A stretch of DNA of 64,000 nt from Niebla homalea. Lineage: Eukaryota; Ascomycota; Lecanoromycetes; Lecanorales; Ramalinaceae. Under the pieces are notes generated by a model that was given only the letters and a program-made list of their open reading frames with translations, was not told the origin of the DNA and made no database searches. The position numbers were made by a program, and so were the translations under genes. The stretch is from the NCBI GenBank assembly GCA_019925105.1, contig JAHGAU010000023.1:62001-126000 (forward strand), read 5' to 3'. Positions 12,953-22,821 of this stretch are shown in pieces (within the stretch, counting starts at the first letter, position 1; every line of letters begins with the position of its first letter).

Positions 12953-13198
12953 CTACGCTATTCAGATTGATTGCGAATGCTTGGTGCTCGTTTTCAGTGC
13001 GTACCACCCAGAATCTTTACCATGTTGGCATTGTTCAATGAGTATGCCTCACCCAGGATTCTCAGATGCAAATTGAATATGTACTTGTTGTTGTAGAGTA
13101 TCACTATTTTAACGTACGATTTTGCAGGCCTGATTTTTGGGTGGTATGAGCATAGAGAATGATCGCCAAGCATTCCCACTTGATTTGAACAGCGTAGA
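12953..13198. repeat. imperfect inverted repeat, arms about 62-66 bp
   Basis: The left arm (about 12953-13014, TCTACGCT..TTCA..AT....AATGCTTGG...ACCACCCA) matches the reverse complement of 13131-13196 at roughly three quarters of positions, mostly with transitions. A loop of about 115 bp separates the arms. It may be a decayed hairpin-type MITE. No clear target duplication is visible. Confidence 0.6.
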
Positions 13199-13415
13199 TG
13201 ACATAATGCTATGACGTACTGTTTCCCCTCTATAGTCACACGCAGCAATTTTCGATATACCAATCAGCCAAGGCTCATACATACTGTGTCTCTCATCCAT
13301 CATCTGTTGAAAGACGGCATCGCCAGCCCTCTCTTCCCCTCAAAGCCAACTTGCCCTACCGAGACCACATCTCCTTCCTGTACATTTGGCTTCAATCTCA
13401 TTAATTACCCTCGAC

Positions 13416-14360
13416 ATGACCAACACAACCGCCCCTGCCGCTCCCACCGACCTCACAAAGAATCGTGCCCTACGTCTACTCAAGCACGCCACCGAGCACA
13501 AGTATGCCGTACCTGCCGTGTGCGTCTACAACCTCGAAGGCATCCTCGCCACAGTCCGAGCCGCCAACGCGAAACGCTCTCCAGCCATGATCCTCCTCTT
13601 CCCCTGGGCCCAATCCTACTCTGGCTCTCTACTAGCAAGAGCGGCAGCGTTCGCGGCTTTCGAGGCAGATGCCCCAGTGACGGTGCATTTGGACCACGCC
13701 CAGAGCGAACAAGTCATCAAAGAGGCTGCGGATATTTGCATGATGGTGCCAGAGGGCCAGGGCTCGGACAAGAATGTGATTAAGAGATGGTGCTTCGATA
13801 GCATCATGGTGGATATGTCGCATCATGAGCATGAAGAGAATTTGAAATTGACCAAGGAATTGACCCAACATTGTCATGACAGAGGCATCGCTGTTGAGGC
13901 CGAATGTGGACGTATTGAAGGCGGCGAGGACGGCGTCAGTGATACTGCCGACCTGGAGGGCATGATGACCTCTCCGGAACAAGCCATCGAGTTTCGTGAC
14001 ACGGGAGTTGATTGGCTCGCTCCGGCTTTTGGCAATGTGCATGGCAATTACGGTCCCAGGGGGATCCAGCTCGAATATGACAGACTGGAAAAGATTGGAA
14101 AGGCGGTGGGGACAGGCATGCCCTTGGTACTGCATGGTACTGATGGCTTCGATGACGAGCGGTATCAGAAGTGTGTAAGAGCAGGCATTGTCAAAGCAAA
14201 CATCAACAGGGTTGTCAATCAAAGGTTGACAAAGGAATGGAAAGAGGGACAAGGCGGTTTGACGAGTGTGGTCGAGGAAGGCACCAAAGGCATGCAAGAG
14301 GAGGTCGAGACATTGATGGATTGGTTGGGAAGCTCAGGAAAGGCTCACGACTGTTCGTGA
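13416..14360 (+). CDS. class II ketose-bisphosphate aldolase (FBA/tagatose-type)
   Basis: 314 aa from ATG 13416. The frame is also open 10 codons upstream but without ATG. Family motifs run in order: VPAVCVYNLE near the N terminus, VHLDHAQS with the zinc-binding His, FDSIMVDMSHHEHEEN, EAECGRIEGGEDGV, the metal-ligand stretch APAFGNVHGNYG, LHGTDGFDDERYQKC, and KANINR for phosphate binding. These enzymes cleave ketose 1,6-bisphosphates to DHAP and an aldehyde, using Zn2+. Fungal paralogs beside the glycolytic enzyme are common and their substrates are often unknown. Between the active-site Asp region and FDSIMVDM there is an extra stretch of about 18 residues, possibly a retained 39-nt intron (about 13746-13784). 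It converges on the secreted-protein gene at 14374. Confidence 0.88.
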   Translation: MTNTTAPAAPTDLTKNRALRLLKHATEHKYAVPAVCVYNLEGILATVRAANAKRSPAMILLFPWAQSYSGSLLARAAAFAAFEADAPVTVHLDHAQSEQVIKEAADICMMVPEGQGSDKNVIKRWCFDSIMVDMSHHEHEENLKLTKELTQHCHDRGIAVEAECGRIEGGEDGVSDTADLEGMMTSPEQAIEFRDTGVDWLAPAFGNVHGNYGPRGIQLEYDRLEKIGKAVGTGMPLVLHGTDGFDDERYQKCVRAGIVKANINRVVNQRLTKEWKEGQGGLTSVVEEGTKGMQEEVETLMDWLGSSGKAHDCS

Positions 14361-14373
14361 ATGGATCAACGAC

Positions 14374-14985
14374 TCATCGTCTTTCCTCCGTCGCCACCTC
14401 CCCTACTGCTGTAGCACTTTGATTCAACCCAACTCCACCCACCCCAGCTCCGACCGTCAAGGCCGTCCCATTGGGTTGGAGCCCTTCGGGGGTCTCTTGA
14501 AAGATGGTCAATTGCAATGCTGAGAGCATCCCTGCTATGATCTGGCCTCCCTGCCGACGACCTCTGACGCAATCCTCGACCAGCGTCGATGCATGCCTCC
14601 TAATGGTAGACCAGCTGGCGAAGTCACGCATTGTGGTCGGGTGCTGCGAGAAATGTAACCCAATGTGGCATTGCCCTCCCGGCCATTGCCAGCTGCGAGG
14701 CGTCCGCTCCCCATGTCGTGGTGGATTTTCCGTGTCCCAGAAGTCCAAGATTTGGTTCCCCCGAGGCATCAGCGCGAGGCTCTGCCAGCAATCAGACAAG
14801 GAGGGCGAGAGGTAACGAGGGTTGCACATGATCTCGCCAGGCCTGAAGGGTGAAGAGTCTGGCGGCGGAAGTGAGTGGTTCCCTGGTTTTAATTCGGCGG
14901 GCAGGGCGACAGTCATCCAGAAGGAATTGAATGGAGCGAACAGGCCCAGTGCGATTTGGAACGTTGGCCAGGATAATATCTTCAT
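14374..14985 (-). CDS. small secreted protein, four Cys after the signal peptide
   Basis: 203 aa, starting MKILSWPTFQIALGLF, a plausible signal peptide. The mature part has the spacing seen in a common family of fungal secreted proteins: C near a short loop, a second C within CWQSL, a LMPRGN turn, W..GGQCHIGLHF, then a helix with TLVEDCVRG. No catalytic motif is seen. Such proteins are extracellular and of unknown function, and effector-like roles are often proposed. The start is the first ATG before the hydrophobic stretch. It ends 13 bp from the aldolase stop, tail to tail. Confidence 0.65.
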   Translation of the reverse strand: MKILSWPTFQIALGLFAPFNSFWMTVALPAELKPGNHSLPPPDSSPFRPGEIMCNPRYLSPSLSDCWQSLALMPRGNQILDFWDTENPPRHGERTPRSWQWPGGQCHIGLHFSQHPTTMRDFASWSTIRRHASTLVEDCVRGRRQGGQIIAGMLSALQLTIFQETPEGLQPNGTALTVGAGVGGVGLNQSATAVGEVATEERR

Positions 14986-15644
14986 CTCGATAGAAGCTGG
15001 TACAAAACAGGTATCTGGGATGGGTCAAGCCTTTGTTCTTTCCTCCAAAGTCCCACCATGATCCCGAGCGTGGGTGAGAATTTCCCTCACATCACAATTG
15101 TGCTGCCGTAGATCCGTGCAAGCCAATCACTGGGTCGAGCGCCACCGCGGATTCTGCTCTATTGTCAGAGGTCTCGTCAGCTGTTCGCATCCTCGGAGCC
15201 GGCAAGCCAAAAATCGTCGCTGTTCAATAGGCTCGCATCCTACCAGTATGCGTTCATGATAAAGATAGGCGCAAATCGTTCGTAGCAAAGGCGACTGTTC
15301 CTCATCATCCGCGCTGGACACGCTGGCTGGTCGGGCCGCTCATGACGGATATTCGGACTCGTGAGTATCCCGGCCAATACAAAGGATCTGTAAATATAGC
15401 CCAGGTCTGAGATCTCTCAAGTCTCATATGCACCCTCACGTCACCTGTCGGATAGTGAAAATGCATCCTAGGACGAGACCCATTGAAAAGACATCTGGCA
15501 CTCAGACTGTGAGCCTGTCTAATTATGTGGCTGGCTGATCAAGTGTGATTATATCCACCAGCGCGTTCTGCACGTCAGAGGAAAGTCACAACACGGCACC
15601 ATCCTGCCCCTACCATTGACCATACACAGCCTTTGACCTCGATG
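14986..15644. other. intergenic
   Basis: No supported gene, repeat or element seen; short open frames only. Confidence 0.35.
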
Positions 15645-16511
15645 TCATGCCGTCCGTGCTCTTGCACAAGTAACGAGCCTCACTGATGTCGTGGATGGCT
15701 CAGGCGCATCCTGAGAAAACTCTAAAACCAGCTCTTCCACTGACAAAGCCGCACCGACAAACCACAGCGCGAAACCGCATGGACCACGGACTAAAGCAGG
15801 GTGAATCCATTTGCCGCGAGATTCGGTACCTGTGTGATCTATGCCGGCCTCTTCCAGAATGATGCGATTGTACACATGGGGGGCGGGCATCTGCATCGGA
15901 TGCTCGCTCATTTAAGTCAGCGTACCCAGAAGCCCATGGGAAGGCTTCGCCGTCTGGGCGGCGAGGGTGTCCATGACGACGCCGATGTAGATGGTCTCTC
16001 GATCTCGTACACTGCCCAAGTGACTGAGGATGACCGGAATCTGGTTGGCGAGGACTCCGCTGCGATTCCTGCTTGTGGTGAAAACAATCACCTCCTCGAT
16101 GTAAATGCTGGGTCAACAGTGCCAGCCTCACCAGCATCCTCTGCCGATCAACGTGAAATTGACACCATAAATCGGCGCGCCCAGTACCTCTACGACAAAC
16201 CCTCCATCACTTTTTTCTAGAAGTGGGTCTCCTCCGTCGCCTCTACTGCGTCCGAATCGCTCATCCCACATTTCCCGGTAAACTCGTCACCTACGACCGC
16301 ATCCAGCTTGTACAACCTACAGCCTCCCAACCATCCCTAAAATGTCCTCGGCTAAACACTCTGTGGGGGATAAAGACACCGGTGAGTCGCCATCATTGGG
16401 TTTGATGTAGGTAGCGGCGTGCGAAATAGGAATCCAAGAGCCCTCCAGGGCCGCGGTATCTACGGCGAGCAGGGTTTTGAGATATTGCTGGGGGTTTAAA
16501 GTACCGTTCAT
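15645..16511 (-). pseudogene. decayed gene of unknown family
   Basis: Successive coding-looking blocks occur on the minus strand in different frames. One from ATG 16511 runs MNGTLNPQQYLKTLLAVDTA to GMVGRL. The next begins YKLDAVVGDEFTGK. A third holds FVVEVLGAPIYGVNFTLIG. A clean GT-AG join (donor at about 16130) leads to EEVIVFTTSRNRSGVLANQI and YIGVVMDTLAAQ. A last block contains NRIILEEAGIDHTG and ALWFVGAALSVEEL. The first two blocks are brought in frame by removing one copy of a 7-bp near-duplication (AGGCTGT/AGGTTGT at about 16308-16321). I do not recognise the family. The opposite strand has a 139-codon open frame (15801-16220) that I take as a shadow. Confidence 0.5.
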
Positions 16512-17347
16512 GATCTTGTGGTGGGTGCAAAGGGGGCGAGGAAACATTGTGGGGGGAAAGGTAAGTGGGGATGAGTGGCGTGAATCAGACTAGGTAAATC
16601 AGCCTGGATAAACCTCATGGCCATTCTACCGGAGTGCGATGTCAGACTTCTGCAAACGGAACACATTGGTGGAAGTCGCAATGTCAAATCTGTCAACCTT
16701 GGATATCAAGACTTCCTCATGCGGTTCATTATGACCTTACTCTATCGCATGGGCATAGTACCTTCTCAAAGTGTAGGTCTACATTATCAATACTTGAGAA
16801 CATCGCCCAGTGTGTGCTTAAAATCACTAAGGACATACCCTGCACGACCGAGCTGGGGCGATCCTTGTCGTGCAATGGCGTCTTTCTCCGCAGTACACAC
16901 TCGCATAAGTTGCGAGCTTCATGCCTGAGATTCTTTGATTGGGCTCATCCGAGAACCTGAAGGCTCCGATCCTTTATGATATGCCGCGATGGTGCTGCTC
17001 AAAGCCCTGCCTTGTCCCTTGTTGCTTTCTTGGATTATGGCGGCGGACAAAGGAGCTCCTTGAGAAGGGCAACGCAAGAACCCCCAAAGTTGACACCGGC
17101 ATAATGAAAAGTGTTCTTGAATGCGAAAGGGAGCATAGTCTGTCAATTGGCAGGGGGCAGGAAATGGATAGCAAGCAGTCCCTAAGATTACCTCCCGTTC
17201 AAAGGATTATGAAAAGAGTGGCCTCGCCCTTCTTGATGCAAAAAAATCCATAGTCCGCAACCCGCATTTTCAGACTCTGCCCCCCTTTTCAACTTTTTAA
17301 CGCAAATCCCAACCCTCTTCCGCCAGCTCATCACCAACCCCCCAACA
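16512..17347. other. intergenic
   Basis: No supported feature. The last 100 bp before the next gene are strongly pyrimidine-rich, as is common in fungal promoters. Confidence 0.35.
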
Positions 17348-17824
17348 ATGCCCTCCCCCCTCCTAACCACCCTCGCCGCCCTCACCGCCCTCACCGCCCT
17401 CCTCCTCCCCAGCACCACCACCACCACCCACGCCGCCCCCACCATCCCCCCCGTCGACCTCAACTACACCAACGCCCAAATCCCCACCCCCGAACTATCC
17501 TTCCAATTCTTCTACGGCGTCGACGCCGGCTGCCAAGACGCCGGCTGGCTCCCCACGAGCATCCGGGTCATCTACGGGGAGCAGCTGACGGTGAGCGACG
17601 CCGCGCGGGAGGCCTCGCGGTCGTACTCGCTGGACCGGGATTTGCTGGATGAGGAGATTTTGGATTTTAGTGTGGTGGCGGAGGAGGGGGGGGTTAATTG
17701 CGCGAAGTTTCAGCAGCGGGCGGGTGGGCCGGGGGTGGGGGGGGGGAGGAGGAAGGGGTGTCATCGGTTGACGATGGATGCGACGTGTGCGCGGGTGTGG
17801 ACGGTGGAGGCGAATGGGTGGTGA
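17348..17824 (+). CDS. small secreted protein, Cys-containing
   Basis: 158 aa on a single exon. The N terminus MPSPLLTTLAALTALTALLL is a strong signal peptide with predicted cleavage near HAAP. The mature part has four Cys: VDAGCQDAGW, GGVNCAKF, KGCHRL and DATCARV. It contains an SIRVIYGEQLTVSDAAREAS stretch and a Gly/Arg-rich loop before the third Cys. The family is not recognised, though the layout fits fungal secreted proteins of unknown role. Codon use is very C-rich in the first half and G-rich in the second. Confidence 0.7.
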   Translation: MPSPLLTTLAALTALTALLLPSTTTTTHAAPTIPPVDLNYTNAQIPTPELSFQFFYGVDAGCQDAGWLPTSIRVIYGEQLTVSDAAREASRSYSLDRDLLDEEILDFSVVAEEGGVNCAKFQQRAGGPGVGGGRRKGCHRLTMDATCARVWTVEANGW

Positions 17825-18507
17825 GGAGGTTGGGAGATGTTTGGAAAGGGGGAGGTGGTTTGGTAGGGAGGTGGGGTTGGGAGGGATGGTGGTTGGGAAA
17901 TTGGTGGTTTGAGGTTGGAGGTCGACTGTTTTGATTTGTCAATGCTTGATTAAGGTCAGACTGCGACGGTTATATACCTTTTCTATGGTCTGGAACACAG
18001 GATCTTATTGAATCTCTTTTGAGGATTTGAAACGTTCACCAACTTTCCATCACCAGAAGGAGCTGACACCAGGAAACGGGAATCGGGCCTGCAGGCCTGA
18101 ACCGCGTGTGTGGGAAACGAGAATTTGCTGACAATGTGTGTAGAGTATGGCACTGTGCCAGCCCCTTTAATGCAATCATAACTTCAGCGTTTGAAGCCTT
18201 ATATGTTTATCTCAATGTCGGTGAAGCTTGGTAGCTGCAGGCTAGCGACAGCGTCACCGTCCAGGGACTACCCTTGTGTGAATTGACGATGAAGAAAGTG
18301 GCGCTTTGCAGAGAACAGAGCTGGCTGAGCGTCGCTTTTCCAATAGGGTGGGTATTGAAGTGTGTGAAGGAGCACTACGACCGTCGCAGCACAGCTCGCA
18401 ACATTATGAGACATTATGTTATTGCAATGTCCCGTATGATCCCACTCGGAAACACGCTCCAGACTTCCCAGTTCATACAGCCATGCAGATAGACCTCGCC
18501 TACTAGT
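17825..18507. other. intergenic
   Basis: No supported gene. Short open frames only. Confidence 0.35.
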
Positions 18508-19240
18508 CTACGATCCATTGTGTCTGCCAGCGGCCGAAGCACGAGTGCAATCGTCAATACCCAGACCGAGTGCCCCGGCTACGTCGACGGTGGGCATAGC
18601 CCAAGAAACCCGCTCTTGGTCAGGAGAAATCATTTCCTCAAACGAAGTTGGGCGAGGCATCCCAAAAGGGTCTTGCGCGCACATCGACTCTGACGTCCTC
18701 GTGACTGAGGCAGGCGTCCCCATCTTCCCTTGTTCGTTCCAGGATGCTCACACGGTCTTGTGTTTCCGTGCGTGTGAGGACATCCTTGGGGACTGCTGTG
18801 TCCTTGAGGAGATCGTGCCGGGCGAGAAATTTTGCAGTGTCTGTGCCTCCTCCTCGTGCCACGACCAAGGCGTCGGCGGTCTGATTGCTGAGCCGACGGC
18901 GGAGGTCAGTACCTATGTCTGCGGGGTTAGGGTAGTGCGTCTTTGTGCAGTCACCTACCACGCTTTTTCACATGGCTTCCGAGGGTGAATGGCAGTTGCA
19001 ATGGGTAGGCGTCATTTTTCGTGTCACATCGATGACTTCGGAGCTGCCGATCTCGTGGGTGAATGCTCTCGGTAGGTAAACTTATCGAGGAGACTGTGTC
19101 GCATTCGATGCCGCAGAGATGGAGAACATTACCTTCGACCCGGCATTTTCCAGTAGTTGAACGGCGAGTGGTAGATCCAGCATGCCAATATCTGCCATGC
19201 CCTGTCCGATCAATTGCTCGATGTTAGATTCTCAACCCTG
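18508..19240 (-). other. possible degenerate gene, family unknown
   Basis: The minus strand reads QGMADIGMLDLPLAVQLLEN at about 19210-19135, then a GTAATG donor and a possible AG at about 19064. Further on are NPADIGTDLRRRLSNQTADA and a 107-codon open frame (18638-18961), followed by VSWAMPTVDVAGALGLGIDD in another frame. The amino-acid composition looks coding but stops intervene. The plus strand of the same stretch is open for 156 codons (18518-18988), so the choice of strand is not secure. Confidence 0.25.
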
Positions 19241-19945
19241 GACAGAGCTGAGGCTGAGGGAAGAGTTTCGAGTTGAGAGGCCGCTGTAGATGTGAACACT
19301 TCGGCACCTGATTTATCGTAGTCTGCTTGAATGTAGGTTTATGTCCAAAGAGGCTTGTTGTAGTGAGGCCGAAGATACAGTAGAATTTCTCACTTTAAAT
19401 GAGAATACTTGATGGACTTACCGTATAGAACATGCAATACAATCGTCTCAGCCTCCACGCTTGAACTTGAATGATTTACCTTCAGGCCTTTTGCAAAGTA
19501 TCAGCGAATATTATTTCGTACAGATCATCTATTCATGAAAAGCTAAACTAGATTTGAGCTATGAGAAAACGCTATGGACCAGCCAGTCAATTTCGAATCG
19601 CCGGTGTCAATGGACCTTTGACCCATTCACCGTTCGCTGTCGTTGCTCGGGCTAGGCTGGGGCAAAGGCTGGAGTCGCACGCCGGGGCAAAAGAAATCGG
19701 ATTGTGTGCTGAATGAGGAAATTGTCATGCTGCCGAGCAAATTGCTGCGTTCTGGTGTGGCATTTGATCTTGGGTCGTTTTCCCAAGTCGAATTGTGAAT
19801 GTTGCGTTGAAGACGACTGCCCCGAAATGACTGATACCTCCAAATAGGAGATGGATAAGACTCGAATTCCAGCCATTCATGGAAGCTCGATTGCATCAAC
19901 AGCCGGATCCCATCTTCTCGGAAGTCGTCAAGCTAAGTGTGATCG
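19241..19945. other. intergenic, downstream of the second NLR
   Basis: No supported feature. A 90-codon minus-strand frame (19627-19899) lacks recognisable motifs. Confidence 0.35.
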
Positions 19946-22821
19946 CTAAGCACGCTTATGCTCCCGAACTATATCCAAGATGTCGTCGTGTGCCTTGGTC
20001 AAATTCTTACTGCTCCCTGCTTCGAGCTCCAAATCATGGCGAATCTTTTCAAATGCCTTTCCCATATGGAATTCCATTTGCTGCCGACATGTGTCTCGGG
20101 CAAGGCCTGTTTCCAGAGAAGGCTCAATATTTTCAGAAAAGAAGTTATCCAACTGTTCACCAAAGGTGTAATCTCCTCCAGAGGTAATCTCAAGTTCCGC
20201 TTGAATCCATTCCACATTATCTTGGCCAAGAGCTGCAAGGATCATATACTCACAAAACCTCTCTGAAAACGCATCTGATGTGCCCAAGGATCGCGTGGCC
20301 ATGCCCAAACAACTATAAGCTGTAGTATATACTTCATCGTAATGCCCCAACTTTAGCAACGAATAAATCAAATCTCTCTGACAAAAAAACGTGTACCGAC
20401 TCGATGGGTCATAGTAGCCCTCGTAGAACTCTGAGCACTTTCGATAGATATCTACTGCTTCATGCCAGCGCGCTTGACGTAGACAGATCTAGAACCTGAT
20501 CAGCGAAAGAAAACAGAGGAAGTCTCTTACACCTACATCGCCAATAATCTGCTGCATGCGATTTCTTTGAAACCCAATCATCTCATCCGGCAAGTGTTTC
20601 ACCAGATCCAGACCCTGGCCCAATATTTGCTCCGCTTCGGAGAGCGTGTTGCTTTTCATTAGTGTCCTGGCAAGAGTTTGGTATATCTCCGAGCGGTCTT
20701 GGACATCATAGTCATTTGAGCTGGTTGCACGATCCAGCAGCTGCCGAAGGAGTTGTTCAGCCTCATCAAACCGCTTCTGAGATGAAATTGAACTAGCATG
20801 TTGGCAGGCTATAGTATTTGAAGTTGTACCTATCTTTGTGCAGATGCTCAAAAGCTCAGAGCTCAGAGCTTCGGCTTCTTGAAGGTTTTTCTCCCAAAAC
20901 AAGAGACTAACGAGGAGGCTGCCACTTCCAAGGAACGCCATGCTTTCGGTACTGCCTACACGCCTATAAATTCCTACGGCCTCCTCAGCTGCGGCTTGCG
21001 CGAATTCCAAGTCGCCATTAGTAAAATCATAGGACGCTAGAGCAGATAAGAGCTTTGCATGACACGCTGAAGTTCCTTCGGCTCTTTCGTAGGTTGCAAC
21101 AAGTCGAGCATGGGGAAGCAAATCGTGCTTTGGGCTCCAATTATAATTCATCAAGTCTACGTTAATTCGTCCAGAAACAATTTCAAGCGCTTCGTGCTGC
21201 ACTTTCAAGAGCCTACCCTGGGTCTCAAGCCATGCCTGTGTTGCTAGATGGACGACCCTGTGGAGGCTGTAAGTGGAAGACTGAGATTCTTCTGAGATGA
21301 GCGAAAAGGCTTTCAAGGTGCCGATGGCGATCATGAATTGGCTCTTGCTGTCATCCTTTTTCCGAAGTAGGTAACTTGGTATCGCTTGACGGTCCAATAC
21401 TGCCATGAGCGACAAGATGTTTGCGGCGTTAGGATTCTGCTCACGAATTCTGTTGAATGATAGCATCCAAGTCTGAATGATGGAATTCTTGATCTCAGGG
21501 TCTCTGCTCAGGTCGTAGATGTCCTTAGCAAGAAGATCTTTCGATTCAGCATCGCTTGAATGCAGTAGCTCCAGATAGTCCGCTGGCAAGATGGCGTTTT
21601 GCGTGATGAAGGCTGCCGCTTGAGAGATAGCCAAGGGGAGGCAGTCTAGAGCTTGCACAAGCTCCATCTCTGTATCTTCTTCTGTATCTGGTCCAAGCTT
21701 AGAATGAAGGAACGCTTGCGCCACTGGGACCTTGAAGGCACGAAGGTGGATTGTAGTCGCCTTAAGCAAAGCAGCAACTCTTTTATCCCTCGTCGTGACG
21801 ATCACAGAGCCTACAGTAGCTCGAGGCAGGTAGTCAGGCAGCCTGGGTTTTCCAGAATTGCCCCCTCCCGGTGCGAAGAGTGTCTCCATATCGTCGGCAT
21901 TGTCAAAGATTGCAAACCAAGGCGTGATGGTCTCGTTGAACCAGTCTCGAACCAGGCTGAGGACGTTACCATTGGAGCCCTCCGGGGATACAAGGTTCAA
22001 AGCTTTCGCGATATCTCTGTAAGATTGCTCGAATCTTGCTGCACTCCCAGCATGAATCCAGAAAACATGTCCTCGAGGGTTTTTGGCACGGTATTTGAAG
22101 CAACACTCGATTGCGACTCGGGACTTCCTATGTATAATGAAAGATGTCAGTAATCTAAGATCGCACACCCGCCTGCTTTCCCGTGCATTGCTTGAGTTGG
22201 AGCAGCTCACCCGACACCTGCCATCCCATAAATTGCGACTCGGTGCTTGTCCGATTCAAGGTGATGAAAAATGTCATGAATAATATCATCTCTGCCGATG
22301 AAGTCTGGGTCATGGTCAAAGTTTACCAGGAACGCAGGCTTCCTACTGTCTGGATCTTGCGCCGGGTTTGCCGGCTCAATGTGCAATTCCCTCATACCAG
22401 GAATGAACGAGGTATGGAAGTAAGTCAATGAACGTTCGTACTCGGCCAATTTCGAATTGATTCGTTGAAGGTCACTATCTTTGTTGAGGCTCGACACGGC
22501 CTTCAAGCCTTTCCGCCAGGTCGAATCGCCTTTGGATGGTAGGGTCTTATCGAGGATTGCTTCGAGTGCTTGGACTTGGACAAGGCAATCCTCGACCACA
22601 GGTTTTAGAACCATCTCCTCAGCTTGGTTTTTACTTTGGTGCCCTTTTGTCCGCTCTAATGACTGGACAAGAAGCTGTAGCCGAAGGTCGACGCTTTTCA
22701 ATGACTTGGGGATTTCACCTGTAGACTTCTGGAACTCGAGTAATCGAGATGCGACTTTGGACCCAAAGTCAAGAAATGTGGCAATGGTGCCAGCCAGACT
22801 CGCTGCAGTGATTGGATCCAT
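19946..22821 (-). CDS. NB-ARC/TPR NLR (STAND) protein
   Basis: Exons 22821-22211, 22127-20531 and 20488-19946 join in phase to 916 aa. Residues 1 to about 150 form a fungal N-terminal STAND domain (MDPITAASLAGTIATFLDFG). Next comes FIGRDDIIHDI and an NB-ARC ATPase: P-loop GMAGVGKS, Walker B FAIFDNADD, sensor SVIVTTRD, CLPLAISQAAAFI in the GxP position and LHRVVHLATQAW as the MHD-like motif. The C-terminal half is a helical TPR-type array (RRFDEAEQLLRQLLDRA and TLSEAEQILGQGLDL are typical lines). Such proteins sense non-self or stress and oligomerise to trigger cell death or other outputs. The first intron falls inside the P-loop, between GVG and KS. Unlike the NLR at 3.5-8 kb, no stop interrupts it. 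Confidence 0.9.

Noticed and set aside
15801..16220. 139-codon plus-strand frame
   Set aside because: The minus strand gives blocks with better protein character and a phase-consistent splice, so the plus frame is probably a shadow. I am not certain of this.
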